Shown here: positions 35,726 through 44,274 of the stretch, in pieces
Position numbering within the stretch: position 1 is the first letter of the stretch
Layout: each line of letters opens with the position of its first letter
Assembly: GCA_016795065.1 (NCBI GenBank)
Contig: JAEUIU010000029.1
Location: forward strand, 1 to 64,000
DNA length: 64,000 bases
Source: Phycisphaerae bacterium
GTDB taxonomy: Bacteria > Planctomycetota > Phycisphaerae > Phycisphaerales > SM1A02
Direction: 5' to 3'
Position numbers and translations under genes: made by a program
Notes under the pieces: generated by a model
Seen by the model: only the letters and a program-made list of their open reading frames with translations
Databases searched by the model: none
What the model was told of the DNA's origin: nothing

Positions 35726-37957
35726 CTACTTCTCCAGTTCGCGCCTGTCTGTCTCCGGCGATCTCGCATCCGACGGGAGCCCTACCCCAACCGTCGTCCC
35801 GTACTCGACGCCTTCCGGAAGCGGCACGGGCTGCACGACCGTCGTCCTCCGCGTTCCCTCGGTAACGCGCGACGCGTCGACGGCAACGAACGCGGTGTAC
35901 GGCGAGGAGATGCCGTAGGTCAGCGCGGTCGACAGGATCTCGCGCTCGGCGCCCTCGACCGATCTTCGGCTTGCCAACGCGTCGTCGGCAATCTGGGCGA
36001 TCTTCGCCCTGGCCCACAACCGGTCGATGCTGCGGGATCCGAGCGTGTCATCTGGAGTGTCGGCAAACACAAGGTTGTGCACGGAAGACGCCTCCTCGCC
36101 TCGCACCCAGCCGCGCAAGCGAGCCGTGGCCCGGCCGCCGCGCTCATAGCGCCCCACGATCGTCACAGGACGACCCGCAATCAGATCCGGCATGCGCCGA
36201 GGCCAGACATCGTCGACACGCACACCTGACCACTCCAGGCGCGTGCCCTGCATGATCGGTCGCGTCACCGCGTCCATGAAGCGGCCCATGGGGACGCGTG
36301 CATCGGTGTCCAAGGCGATCGCAGCGACGGCGCCGCAACCCACCGCAGCCATGCGACTCATCAGATGCCAGTTCACGCTCGATCCGACGCCCAAAGCGAA
36401 GACCCTGCGGTCACCTAACGATTCGTGTAGCGATGCGTAGATCTCGGCCTCATTGGAGACAAACCCGTCGCCCAGGACGGCGATGTACTGGACGCGACCT
36501 TCATGCTTTGGGAACGCGAGCGCTTTCGAGAGCCCGGTGAGCACCATGGTCCCGCCGTTGGACTCGATCGAATCGATATAGCGTTTGGCCTCGGAGATCG
36601 CCACGGCATCGGCCCATCGCATCGAATCTCCGAATGCGCCGGCATCCGATCCGAAGTCGACGATCTGAAACCGGTCCTCGGGGCGAAGGTGGTCCAAAGC
36701 GCACCGCATCGCCTGCCGTGCCTGCTCAAGCGGGCGTCCTCGCATGCTGCCGGAACGGTCCACCAGGAAGACGATGTCTATCGGCATTCGGCCGGCTTCC
36801 CGCATCTCGGTCGGCGGATAGATGGTGAGGGCGAACGTCCCCTGTCCATCGGGTCCTATGCTGGACACCAGCCCATGACGAGGTTCCTTGCCCGCGACAC
36901 GATACCGCAGCAGGAAATCCCGGTTCGCCTCGACGTCATGGGCAGTCATGCGAACACGGGTCGTGTGACGCTCCCGCTCCGCCGGCGAGACGGCGTGCGA
37001 GGGGCATTCGATCTCGTCGATCGGGAAGCCGGCATCGAGGGTCACATCCACGTCGACGAGGTGGCCTGTGCGCTGTCCCGGGCGCAGATATTCAACTCCA
37101 TCTACCGCGCCTTGGCGGGCGCTGCCTCCGACTGGCAAGGCGGGAATGGGATCACGAGTGCCGGGTGGATTGAAGCGCGGTCCGACGACCAACGGGAATC
37201 GCCATTCGTACCAACCGTCGGCATACGCGAGCATGTTGAAGTAGGTGAGTTCGACATCGACCGCGAGGCCGGGCTCGATGTTCGCGACGCGCTCCATGAA
37301 AATGTTGGGGCGCTCTTCGGTCAGGAGCGACGCCACGTAGCCGCTCGCCCGCGCGTCGGCATAGATTCGCTGGGCCTCGGCTCGCTCGCGAACGATCCCG
37401 CGAATGCTCCGATTCCCGATGCGCATCAGGAAGTCACTCACCGCCGCGTCATGCGGCAAGGGAAAGACGTACGCGGCTTCGATCGTGTCGGAGAACGGAT
37501 TTGAAAACCGCTGCGCCACCTGCACCGTCGCAATCGGGCCGTCGAGGCTTGCCTGAATGCGAGTCGATTCCAGCGGGAACGCCCGCGTCGGAAGGCCACG
37601 GTCATCCAGAGTCGTCGAGACCAGGGCCCCGGTCCCAGGACGCTCAACGGCGACGTCGTCCGCGCGGCGTTCTTGCCTTGGAGCACCGGACTCTCGAGCG
37701 ATGACCCAGATCTCGTCGAAGGGCGCATCGACCAGAATCTCCAGCGACCCCGATCGGCCAAGAAGACCTTCCGCTCGCGCCGGAGGCTGGCTTCCGCGTT
37801 CACGCTCACCGATGGCGTGCCGCGGACGCGATTCCTGCTCGACCTGAGTCGAGCACGAACTGATCGAAACGATCGTCAGCATCGATAGGGCCAGCATGAT
37901 CAGCCGTCGGGCCATGAACGGACGAACGGCTCTCAGCAAGGAAGTTCGGAGTGTCAT
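35726..37957 (-). CDS. VIT and von Willebrand factor A domain lipoprotein
   Basis: The protein has 743 residues from an ATG overlapping the stop of the upstream gene (ATGA). A signal sequence ends in lipobox SISSC (Cys35). The VIT domain lies at about 125-250 (TRIQASLDGPIATVQVAQRFSNPFSDTIEAAYVFPLPHDAAVSDFLMRIG), followed by a linker. The vWA domain is at about 392-570, with the metal-ion site DRSGS (400-404) and a later GLSKAL and AVLGDGFVSN. The C-terminal 150 residues include AKIAQIADDALASR and LTYGISSPYTAFVAVD, as in inter-alpha-trypsin-inhibitor-like bacterial proteins. It is probably a surface adhesion or protease-controlling protein. It is the third gene of an ECF sigma operon. Confidence 0.88.
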   Translation of the reverse strand: MTLRTSLLRAVRPFMARRLIMLALSMLTIVSISSCSTQVEQESRPRHAIGERERGSQPPARAEGLLGRSGSLEILVDAPFDEIWVIARESGAPRQERRADDVAVERPGTGALVSTTLDDRGLPTRAFPLESTRIQASLDGPIATVQVAQRFSNPFSDTIEAAYVFPLPHDAAVSDFLMRIGNRSIRGIVRERAEAQRIYADARASGYVASLLTEERPNIFMERVANIEPGLAVDVELTYFNMLAYADGWYEWRFPLVVGPRFNPPGTRDPIPALPVGGSARQGAVDGVEYLRPGQRTGHLVDVDVTLDAGFPIDEIECPSHAVSPAERERHTTRVRMTAHDVEANRDFLLRYRVAGKEPRHGLVSSIGPDGQGTFALTIYPPTEMREAGRMPIDIVFLVDRSGSMRGRPLEQARQAMRCALDHLRPEDRFQIVDFGSDAGAFGDSMRWADAVAISEAKRYIDSIESNGGTMVLTGLSKALAFPKHEGRVQYIAVLGDGFVSNEAEIYASLHESLGDRRVFALGVGSSVNWHLMSRMAAVGCGAVAAIALDTDARVPMGRFMDAVTRPIMQGTRLEWSGVRVDDVWPRRMPDLIAGRPVTIVGRYERGGRATARLRGWVRGEEASSVHNLVFADTPDDTLGSRSIDRLWARAKIAQIADDALASRRSVEGAEREILSTALTYGISSPYTAFVAVDASRVTEGTRRTTVVQPVPLPEGVEYGTTVGVGLPSDARSPETDRRELEK
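36415..36425 (+). repeat. 11-bp motif copy 15 (CTAACGATTCG)
   Basis: Inside the VIT/vWA gene, read on the minus strand as HESLGD; here the leucine codon is in another phase, so no TTA codon is formed. Confidence 0.85.
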
Positions 37958-38763
37958 TGTTCGTTTCCACCTTTGACTCGTTCGACACAGCGCACCGCCA
38001 GCGCGAACGACTCGCCTGCGGCTCCAACTCCCACGTGCTCCAGGACGCGCGGCGCGCCGAGGTCGCCCCGTTGCACCATGAGCGTCGCGATGCGAATCGG
38101 CCCTTCGCCCACGGCGACATCGGTCGCGACATTGGCAAGTCGCACCCACCCCGACGCCAGTGCGTCCGGGTCGTAAGTGGCCGGTTCGGCGAAGGGCCCA
38201 ACTCCGCCTTCAATCCCGACGAGCGTGCCCGGGAGTTCCACTTCGACCAACCACGAGAGCGGTAGCGCACGGGGGTCGTCCAGCATGAGATCGAACTGGA
38301 CGAACTCACCCCCTGGCGAACTCGGCGATCGCAACGACTTCGGCATCGCCACCACCGCCGTCAGGAGGGCCCGTAGGCGCGGATCCGCGAGCACCGCCTG
38401 CCGATCCTTGGCCCTCTCCACGATCCGGGCCGCCGCGACAAGCCTGGCATCAATCGAACGCTCGCCGTTGGGCACCGAGATCGAAAGCCACGCGACGAGC
38501 GTGATGACTGCGGCCACCGCGGCTGTTCGGATCCACTTCGTCCAAGGCACGTGCCTATGGCTTCGGGTCGCCGCCAAGTCCACATGGGTGGCGGCATCGC
38601 GCGGTGACCGGACGTGGCTCCGGATTGCCGCCCGAATCGCCTGGTCCGTTACATGAGGCAACTCCACCGCAGACAGACCAACCTCGGCAAGGTCGCGGCG
38701 AAGCCGCTCCTGACCTTCCGAAGGCAGCCTTGATGGGGTGGAATGAGGCTCTGGCAACTCCAT
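37954..38763 (-). CDS. Single-pass membrane protein with possible cohesin-like domain (anti-sigma candidate)
   Basis: The protein has 269 residues. A cytoplasmic N-terminal part of about 75 residues, rich in charged and polar residues (QERLRRDLAEVGL, RAAIRSHVRSPRDAATHV), precedes one membrane helix (TAAVAAVITLVAWLSISV, about 82-99). The extracytoplasmic part contains FVQFDLMLDDPRALPLSWLVEVELPGTLVGIEGGVGPFAEPATYDPDAL and VGEGPIRIATLMVQ, which reads like a cohesin-type beta-sandwich. Its place between an ECF sigma gene and a surface lipoprotein suggests an anti-sigma role. No zinc HxxxCxxC motif is visible, so it is not a ZAS-type anti-sigma factor. The fold assignment is tentative. Confidence 0.6.
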   Translation of the reverse strand: MELPEPHSTPSRLPSEGQERLRRDLAEVGLSAVELPHVTDQAIRAAIRSHVRSPRDAATHVDLAATRSHRHVPWTKWIRTAAVAAVITLVAWLSISVPNGERSIDARLVAAARIVERAKDRQAVLADPRLRALLTAVVAMPKSLRSPSSPGGEFVQFDLMLDDPRALPLSWLVEVELPGTLVGIEGGVGPFAEPATYDPDALASGWVRLANVATDVAVGEGPIRIATLMVQRGDLGAPRVLEHVGVGAAGESFALAVRCVERVKGGNEQ

Positions 38764-38852
38764 GCAGAGGGTGAGCGCGAGGGCAGCCCCTTCGGTTCGC
38801 GCGATCTGCCGCTTTTCTCAGCGTCTCGGCCCGAACCGGGAGCCGCCGTCCA

Positions 38853-39425
38853 TCACGGGGTGAAGTACCGATCGCGCAGTCGGTCATTCACCCGAAGCGA
38901 GGCCAGAGCGAGCCCGAGCCGGCTCTTGACTGTCCCGATCGGCACGCCGAGGGCGAGAGCGACGTCGGCCAAGGTCAGGCCGTCCCCAAAGTGGAGCAGG
39001 ATCACCTCACGCTGACCAAGCGGCAGTCGAGCGAGTTCCCGGTGGAGCTCGGCGGCATGCTCCGGCCCAGCCGGGCTCGATGACGGCGACGCGCACATGG
39101 CCTCATCGAATGCAAGATGTGGTCCGCCCCGCCCCGCCCGTCGCACCCGGTCAATCGCACTGTGCCGAAGAAGCGGATAGAGGTAGCTGCGGGCGCTGCC
39201 GGTCAGGACAAAGCCCGGAAATCGGCCGAGCCAATAAAGGACGGCGTCCTGGACGACGTCGGCGGCGATGTCGCGATCGCCAGTCAGGCGAATGGCAACG
39301 GCCATGAGCCATTCGCGATGACGTTCGTACAGGGTCTCGAACGCCTGTGTACCACCTCGATTCGCTGCATCGACGAGTTCAGCGTCACTCAGCGAGTCCA
39401 TAGGTGCGGGGTGACCGGTGTCCAT
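38853..39425 (-). CDS. ECF-family RNA polymerase sigma factor
   Basis: The protein has 190 residues from the ATG at 39425 (39401 is an alternative, eight codons in). Region 2: AFETLYERHREWLMAVAIRLTGDRDIAADVVQDAVLYWLGRF. Region 4: LARLPLGQREVILLHFGDGLTLADVALALGVPIGTVKSRLGLALASLR, with a clear helix-turn-helix. It probably transcribes its own operon, with the membrane protein 89 bp downstream and the VIT/vWA lipoprotein. No -35/-10 consensus for it could be deduced. Confidence 0.9.
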   Translation of the reverse strand: MDTGHPAPMDSLSDAELVDAANRGGTQAFETLYERHREWLMAVAIRLTGDRDIAADVVQDAVLYWLGRFPGFVLTGSARSYLYPLLRHSAIDRVRRAGRGGPHLAFDEAMCASPSSSPAGPEHAAELHRELARLPLGQREVILLHFGDGLTLADVALALGVPIGTVKSRLGLALASLRVNDRLRDRYFTP

Positions 39426-39499
39426 GACGCGTCGGGTTGGCGTGGGCGTGGCGCGGCGGGGCCCCGTCGACCTGCGACGAGTCGCGACCGGCGCCGAAT

Positions 39500-40231
39500 T
39501 CAACCGATCGGGAAAACCTCAGCAAAGAACGCTCGCATCTTGGCGAACGCCCGATCGCTGGTTCGCTTCTTGTACATCAGGCCACGGACGGGGTCATTCG
39601 CCTGGGGGTTGGTGAAGGCGTGCGACGTGTGGCCAAACATGTCGATTTCCCAATCGGCGCCGCCGTCGGTCAGTTCCTTGGCAAGGCCGACCACGGCGTC
39701 AGGCGTGCACATCGGATCGTCGTAGCCGTGGAGGGCGAGAACGCTGGCGGTGATCCGCGAAGGAGAACCGACCTGTGCGGGACTAGGCGGCGTGAAGAGG
39801 CCATGGAACGCCACGATGCCACGCACGCCTTGCGGGGCGGCCCGGGCGATGTCCAGCGCGCAAAGCCCGCCAAAGCAGAATCCGATCGCGCCGATGCGCT
39901 GCGGATCGCCCATCGGAACGTGCTTGACGGTGTTCACCGCAGCGAGAAGCCGCCGACGCAGGAGCGCCCGGTCCTCGACAAAGGGCATCATGAGCTTCGT
40001 GTTCTCTTCGGGCGAACTGCCACGGCGGCCCTTTCCGTACACGTCGATCGCAAACCCGATGTACCCCAGATCGGCGAACTCCTCGGCTCGCTCGCGAGCG
40101 AAGCTGTCCTGGCCCGCCCAAGCGTGGCAAACCAGAATCACCGGCGTCTTGCGATCCAGTCCGATCGGCGAAGCGAGATAGCCCTCACATTCCTCGTTCC
40201 CGTCGACGTAGCTGACGAATTCGGTGTGCAT
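39500..40231 (-). CDS. Dienelactone hydrolase-family protein
   Basis: The protein has 243 residues from the ATG at 40231. The catalytic triad is visible: nucleophile Cys in GAIGFCFGGLCAL, Asp in LHGYDDPMCTPD and His in FGHTSHAFTNP. PVILVCHAWAGQDSFARERAEEFADLGYIGFAIDVYG forms the oxyanion region. A Cys nucleophile is characteristic of dienelactone hydrolases, as opposed to serine esterases. Nothing in the neighbourhood points to aromatic degradation, so the natural ester is unknown. Confidence 0.9.
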   Translation of the reverse strand: MHTEFVSYVDGNEECEGYLASPIGLDRKTPVILVCHAWAGQDSFARERAEEFADLGYIGFAIDVYGKGRRGSSPEENTKLMMPFVEDRALLRRRLLAAVNTVKHVPMGDPQRIGAIGFCFGGLCALDIARAAPQGVRGIVAFHGLFTPPSPAQVGSPSRITASVLALHGYDDPMCTPDAVVGLAKELTDGGADWEIDMFGHTSHAFTNPQANDPVRGLMYKKRTSDRAFAKMRAFFAEVFPIG

Positions 40232-40624
40232 GGCGCGGATCGTAACGCGAGCGAGGGGATGTTCGGGCCGCTCGAGCGAACGGGGTGTGTGAGCGATGCA
40301 GGTTCGTTTGCGCCGTGGCACGCTCGATGTGGATAAGAATCTGCGGGAAACTTCGGCCAGAAATCAGGGCGAGGGTTTTCGGCGCGGTAGAAGTGTGACG
40401 CGATGCCGGAGCGTCACGGCATCGGCCGAGGTGGAGAAAGGACTGTGTCCATGGATGGAAGTGAACTCCTCGCACGAGGAGGCGCTATCGGTGCGCAAAC
40501 GATGGAAGCGAGGAGCCGACCGGAGGGGAGGCGAGGCACACATCACGCTGCCGGCGACAGGGGGCGACAGACGAGAGAACGATCGTGTTCGGGGCAACAG
40601 AGGCCTTCACACACGGTGATCGCG
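40232..40624. other. Divergent intergenic region
   Basis: 393 bp between the dienelactone hydrolase and the FG-GAP-like gene. A consensus DnaA-box nonamer (TTATCCACA on the minus strand) occupies 40328-40336, the only one I noticed in the window. The rest shows no gene, and an in-frame upstream extension of the next ORF reads as non-coding. Promoters for both flanking genes probably lie here. Confidence 0.4.
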
Positions 40625-43600
40625 ATGGGGTCGCGCCGGAAGCTGCGTGCATTCCTCCTGGTGGCTATCGCATGGTGGACGCCGTCGCTTGCAGCAGCGG
40701 GTGACGATTCGCCTTCGCCCCCAACGCTGACTGAGGAGGTCATCCTCATGCCGAGTACCGACCGTCAGGAGCCGTGGTTCGGTCGATCCGTCGCGTTTGC
40801 AGGCACAACCGTCCTGGTGGCAAGCCCGACGGATGGTGACGGCGGGACAGCCAACGGAACGGTGCATGCCTTCGGAGACAGCAAACGAGGATGGCGACGG
40901 GTCCAGCGGCTTCAATCAAAGGACCCGACCTGGGAGGACCACTTCGGGCAGGCGATCGCGGCAGACAAAGGGCGGCTGGTGATCGGTCGCGATTCCGCGG
41001 ACGAAGGCGCGTCCGATGCTGGTGCCGCAACCGTGTTTCGCCGCTCTGGGTATCACTTCAAGCGAGAGGCGGAACTCATCCCGCCATCGCCCGGCAGTGG
41101 CGACGCCTTTGGCAGCGAGGTCGGTGTAAGCGGATCCACGATCGTTGTCGGCGCATCGCGCGACGACGAGAAGGGGCTCGATGCAGGTGCCGCGTACGTG
41201 TGGGTCCTTCGGGGCGACGAGTGGATCGTCGACTCGAAACTCATGGCTCCAAACGGCATGAGTGCTGACTGGTTCGGGGCGAGCGTGGCCATCGACGGGC
41301 GGTTTCTAGTGGTCGGAGCCTACGGTGCAGACCGCCGCGGCGAGAAGTCCGGATCGGCGAGCGTCTTCCGTCGCGACGATCGCGGCGGCTGGACGCTCGA
41401 TGCAGAAATCGTTCCGCAGGACTTGCAGCCGGGTGACTGGTTTGGGTTCAGCGTGGCGATTGCTGGAGACCGCATCGCCGTCGGTGCGCCGCGGGACGAC
41501 ATCCGCGGCGAATCTGCCGGGTGCGTGCGCCTCTTTCGGCGCGCGGCGGACGGCTGGTCCTTGGAGAAGACGCTTCGCCCCGAGCCCGGCAACGTCACGA
41601 CCTGGTTCGGGTACGCAGTGGCGTTGCAGGGGCCACGACTCCTGGTCGGCATGCCGGGTGACGACCGAGGGGGAGAGTCGTCGGGTGCAGCGCTCCTATT
41701 CGAACGACTCGGCTCGGATTGGTCGCCGCGGGCGTCGCTCCGAGCAAGCACGCCGTTGCCGGACGAGCAGTTCGGAAGCTGCCTCGCATTGAGTCCCGAC
41801 CTCGCCGTTGTCGGCAGGCTTGTCTCCGAAGACGGTGACCTGGCGAACGGGCGAGCCTGGGTGTTCCGACTCGCAGGAACCCCGAAGAGCGAGCAGTCCA
41901 CCGATACGAAGCCCACACTCGATGATCGCTCCTTGTCCAAGCCGCCCTCGAAAGGAGACGAGGCGAGACGGATATCGCCAGCGGCGGCGCCTCCAGCAGC
42001 CGATCCTTGTAGCACTCGCGCTGGCTCGATCGGAACTCGAAGTGACCGGAGCGCGAACGCTCGATTGCGTCCGTTCTCATCGGTGGACGACTTGCTTGTG
42101 CAGCTGTGCGCGATCCAGTTCAAAGGCCTGCGCGCCACGCACGGGCTGCCCGGCTCGCCGCCCTTTTCTGAAGCTCCCATCGCAGACTGGAACCCAATCG
42201 GACGTGCCAGCGAGCGTGGCCGGACCGCACCGTACGCGGCCACGCGGTCATGGCCCTGCTACCAGTCGTCGAACTGCTCACGCCCGGCCATAGCAGTGAT
42301 CGATCACCGAGTGCCACTGAGCGATGTTGCAGCACGCGATGAATGCGGTCTTGACGCGCTGGGCATCGGGGTGATGCCGCGCGAACTTGATTCCGAACTT
42401 CCTCATCATCCGGCCGGCGGCTCGCTCGCCGGGCAGACGAACGGAGAGGTTGAAGTGATCCAACAGCGTCTGACGTTGTTCGGTGAGCGTGGGTGCGGTC
42501 GGATCCTCGCCGCGCATGAGTTGTCGCGCTTGACGGAAGATCCATGGGTTGCCGATACAGCCTCGCGCAACCGAGACGGCATTCACGCCCGTGAACTCGA
42601 TCATGGCGAAAATGTCCTCGACATTCCAGATGTCGCCAGAGCCGAAGAAGAGGCGATCGGGGTGTCGACGTCGAAGATCCCGCAGGAACTCCCACTTGGC
42701 AGGACCCGCGTATTTTTGCTGGACGGTTCGGCAGTGGACCGTGCACCAGAGGTAGCCCAAGTCATACGAGGCGTCGAAGATCCGTTCGAAACTCTCGACC
42801 ATGGCTTGGGTGTCGTCGAACGACCTGCGCAGCTTCACGGTGCATGGAATGGTGAGTGGTACGGCGTTCCGCACCGACGCCAGAACGGCGATCGCATCCT
42901 CCGGAAACGCGAGGAAATGGCCTCCGCGGTTGTTGCGCTTGATCTTCTTGACCGGACAGGCGAGGTTGACGTCAATGACGTCGTAACCCATACCCACCAA
43001 AATGCGGGCCCCATCCGCCATCTCTTGGGGCGTGGTTCCCATGATCTGCCCGGCGATCGGATGATCGTCAAGCCCCATGGCGACGTTGTCCTCAATCTCA
43101 CCCATCCCACACTCGGTCGCGAGCAGGTCGGGATCCTCCTTTCGACGCCCCTTGCCGCCATTGATCAAGGTCCGATCGAGCAGCGCTTCGGTCACACAGA
43201 ATGGCGCGCCATGCCGGCGTGCAATGATCCGCATGGGACCGTCGGAGTAGCCCGCGAGCCCCGCCTGGAAGAACGGCGCATCGAATCCGGGTATGGCCGC
43301 TGGAATTCGGGGGTCGAGGCGATGGAACCGTGCCACATCGCAAATCGGGCGCTCGAGCGTCCATCGGAAGCGATCGAGTTCGCCGTCGGCGTCTGGGGTT
43401 GGATCAAGCTGAACCGACATGGGGACTTTCTCATGCGTTGCGCGGCCCTCGATGGCAGCGAGGATCGCGCCAGGGACGGCTCACCACTCATGCTCGCCAA
43501 CTCGGACCCTCAAGCCAGTCGAAGAAGCCGTAGCCACTTGGGCATCCACACTTCTGGAGGGGCAGACCGGGTGGATACCTCGACGCATGGGTTTCTGCAT

Positions 43601-43888
43601 GGACTGGCAATGCAAATCGACCGAAGCCCTGCACCCTACCGTAGCCGTCCGGCCCGTGTGAACTGGTGTATGCCAAATGTACTGCGACCCGCTGGACGCC
43701 TCTGGATGCCAGCGTCTGCGCCAGAGATCGCTCACCCGCGCTGCGAAGCGGCCAACCCACCAGTGTCCCCGTGGTTCTCAGACTGCGCCAGGGCATCGGC
43801 AGGTGTTGGTTTGGCCCGAGCATGCGATCCCCAAGAGCAAACGGAGGCCCCCGCTTGCCCTCGGCACCGAAGCTCGTGTTGGCCCTGA
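40625..43888 (+). CDS. Secreted FG-GAP-like repeat protein; frame stays open antisense through dus
   Basis: The ATG at 40625 opens a good signal peptide (MGSRRKLRAFLLVAIAWWTPSLAAAGDD). Up to about 41880 the product has seven repeats of the type DWFGASVAIDGRFLVVGAYGADRRGEKSGSASVFRRDDRGGW, clearly related to the protein at 29.3 kb. A Ser/Pro/Lys-rich tail follows. No stop occurs in this frame before 43886-43888, so it runs antisense across the whole dus gene (1087 codons in total). Only the first 420-480 residues look like genuine protein. Either the true stop was lost by a base change or frameshift near 41.9-42.2 kb, or a long antisense overlap really exists. There is no dockerin-like tail. 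The end coordinate is unreliable. Confidence 0.5.
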   Translation: MGSRRKLRAFLLVAIAWWTPSLAAAGDDSPSPPTLTEEVILMPSTDRQEPWFGRSVAFAGTTVLVASPTDGDGGTANGTVHAFGDSKRGWRRVQRLQSKDPTWEDHFGQAIAADKGRLVIGRDSADEGASDAGAATVFRRSGYHFKREAELIPPSPGSGDAFGSEVGVSGSTIVVGASRDDEKGLDAGAAYVWVLRGDEWIVDSKLMAPNGMSADWFGASVAIDGRFLVVGAYGADRRGEKSGSASVFRRDDRGGWTLDAEIVPQDLQPGDWFGFSVAIAGDRIAVGAPRDDIRGESAGCVRLFRRAADGWSLEKTLRPEPGNVTTWFGYAVALQGPRLLVGMPGDDRGGESSGAALLFERLGSDWSPRASLRASTPLPDEQFGSCLALSPDLAVVGRLVSEDGDLANGRAWVFRLAGTPKSEQSTDTKPTLDDRSLSKPPSKGDEARRISPAAAPPAADPCSTRAGSIGTRSDRSANARLRPFSSVDDLLVQLCAIQFKGLRATHGLPGSPPFSEAPIADWNPIGRASERGRTAPYAATRSWPCYQSSNCSRPAIAVIDHRVPLSDVAARDECGLDALGIGVMPRELDSELPHHPAGGSLAGQTNGEVEVIQQRLTLFGERGCGRILAAHELSRLTEDPWVADTASRNRDGIHARELDHGENVLDIPDVARAEEEAIGVSTSKIPQELPLGRTRVFLLDGSAVDRAPEVAQVIRGVEDPFETLDHGLGVVERPAQLHGAWNGEWYGVPHRRQNGDRILRKREEMASAVVALDLLDRTGEVDVNDVVTHTHQNAGPIRHLLGRGSHDLPGDRMIVKPHGDVVLNLTHPTLGREQVGILLSTPLAAIDQGPIEQRFGHTEWRAMPACNDPHGTVGVAREPRLEERRIESGYGRWNSGVEAMEPCHIANRALERPSEAIEFAVGVWGWIKLNRHGDFLMRCAALDGSEDRARDGSPLMLANSDPQASRRSRSHLGIHTSGGADRVDTSTHGFLHGLAMQIDRSPAPYRSRPARVNWCMPNVLRPAGRLWMPASAPEIAHPRCEAANPPVSPWFSDCARASAGVGLARACDPQEQTEAPACPRHRSSCWP
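42278..43420 (-). CDS. dus: tRNA-dihydrouridine synthase
   Basis: The protein has 380 residues. The flavin TIM barrel shows PFFQAGLAGYSDGPMRIIARRHGAPFCVTEAL, GQIMGTTPQEMADGARILVGMGYDVIDVNLACPVKK with catalytic Cys155, the phosphate-binding LFFGSGDIWNVEDIFAMI, and GVNAVSVARGCIGNPWIFRQA. The C-terminal helical domain (GERAAGRMMRKFGIKFARHH) fits tRNA binding. It reduces specific uridines in tRNA D-loops. The first 40 residues are not conserved, so a later start is possible. It is fully overlapped on the other strand by the tail of the FG-GAP-like ORF; of the two, this is the recognisable protein. Confidence 0.9.
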   Translation of the reverse strand: MSVQLDPTPDADGELDRFRWTLERPICDVARFHRLDPRIPAAIPGFDAPFFQAGLAGYSDGPMRIIARRHGAPFCVTEALLDRTLINGGKGRRKEDPDLLATECGMGEIEDNVAMGLDDHPIAGQIMGTTPQEMADGARILVGMGYDVIDVNLACPVKKIKRNNRGGHFLAFPEDAIAVLASVRNAVPLTIPCTVKLRRSFDDTQAMVESFERIFDASYDLGYLWCTVHCRTVQQKYAGPAKWEFLRDLRRRHPDRLFFGSGDIWNVEDIFAMIEFTGVNAVSVARGCIGNPWIFRQARQLMRGEDPTAPTLTEQRQTLLDHFNLSVRLPGERAAGRMMRKFGIKFARHHPDAQRVKTAFIACCNIAQWHSVIDHCYGRA

Positions 43889-44274
43889 ATCGGTCGAGCG
43901 ACCGGCCAAGTCGCTGACGATCAAGGGCCTCCAGGATCGCCGACGAGGCCCTGTCTGGACCACCCCGGGCCACGTTCGGGCCACGTCCGGCCGGCGAATG
44001 GCTGCCTTTGGACTACAAAATCGCGGTTCACGCCCGGGTCTAGTCGCCCCGCGTGGTGGCCGTCCGCGGCTGCGGCGTCGACCTTGCGCCGCCCCCACGA
44101 CTGGAAGCGCACTACGCTGCCCTTGTTCCCATCGAGGACCAGCCGCCGTGGGGCTCTCGCCTTTCGAGGGCACGTTCGAACCCGCCCACGGTAAACTATG
44201 GCGCTCCGGCACCTTCCCTCCCCGAACTGACTCCCGAGAGTCGGCTCGTCAACGGGGGTGCCCGCCGCCTCGCC
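43421..44274. other. Gap without a recognisable gene
   Basis: 854 bp upstream of dus. Several open frames exist on both strands (for example minus 43488-43973 and plus 43677-44309), but their translations are Arg/Pro/Ser-rich without any family motif. I consider them chance frames of GC-rich DNA. No tRNA-like cloverleaf or repeat stood out. It could hold decayed coding sequence. Confidence 0.4.

Noticed and set aside
40328..40336. Perfect DnaA-box nonamer (minus strand TTATCCACA), possible replication origin
   Set aside because: Only one copy was seen. No cluster, no AT-rich unwinding region and no dnaA, dnaN or gyr genes lie nearby. Chance expectation is about 0.1, so it could be a lone regulatory box, but not an origin.
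41320..42243. 307-codon minus-strand frame within the FG-GAP-like gene
   Set aside because: It is the antisense shadow of repeat-coding sequence: Ser/Arg/Pro-rich with no start context or motif.
43488..43973. Minus-strand open frame upstream of dus
   Set aside because: The translation has no family motif, and it overlaps other equally long frames. It is best read as a chance frame in GC-rich DNA.
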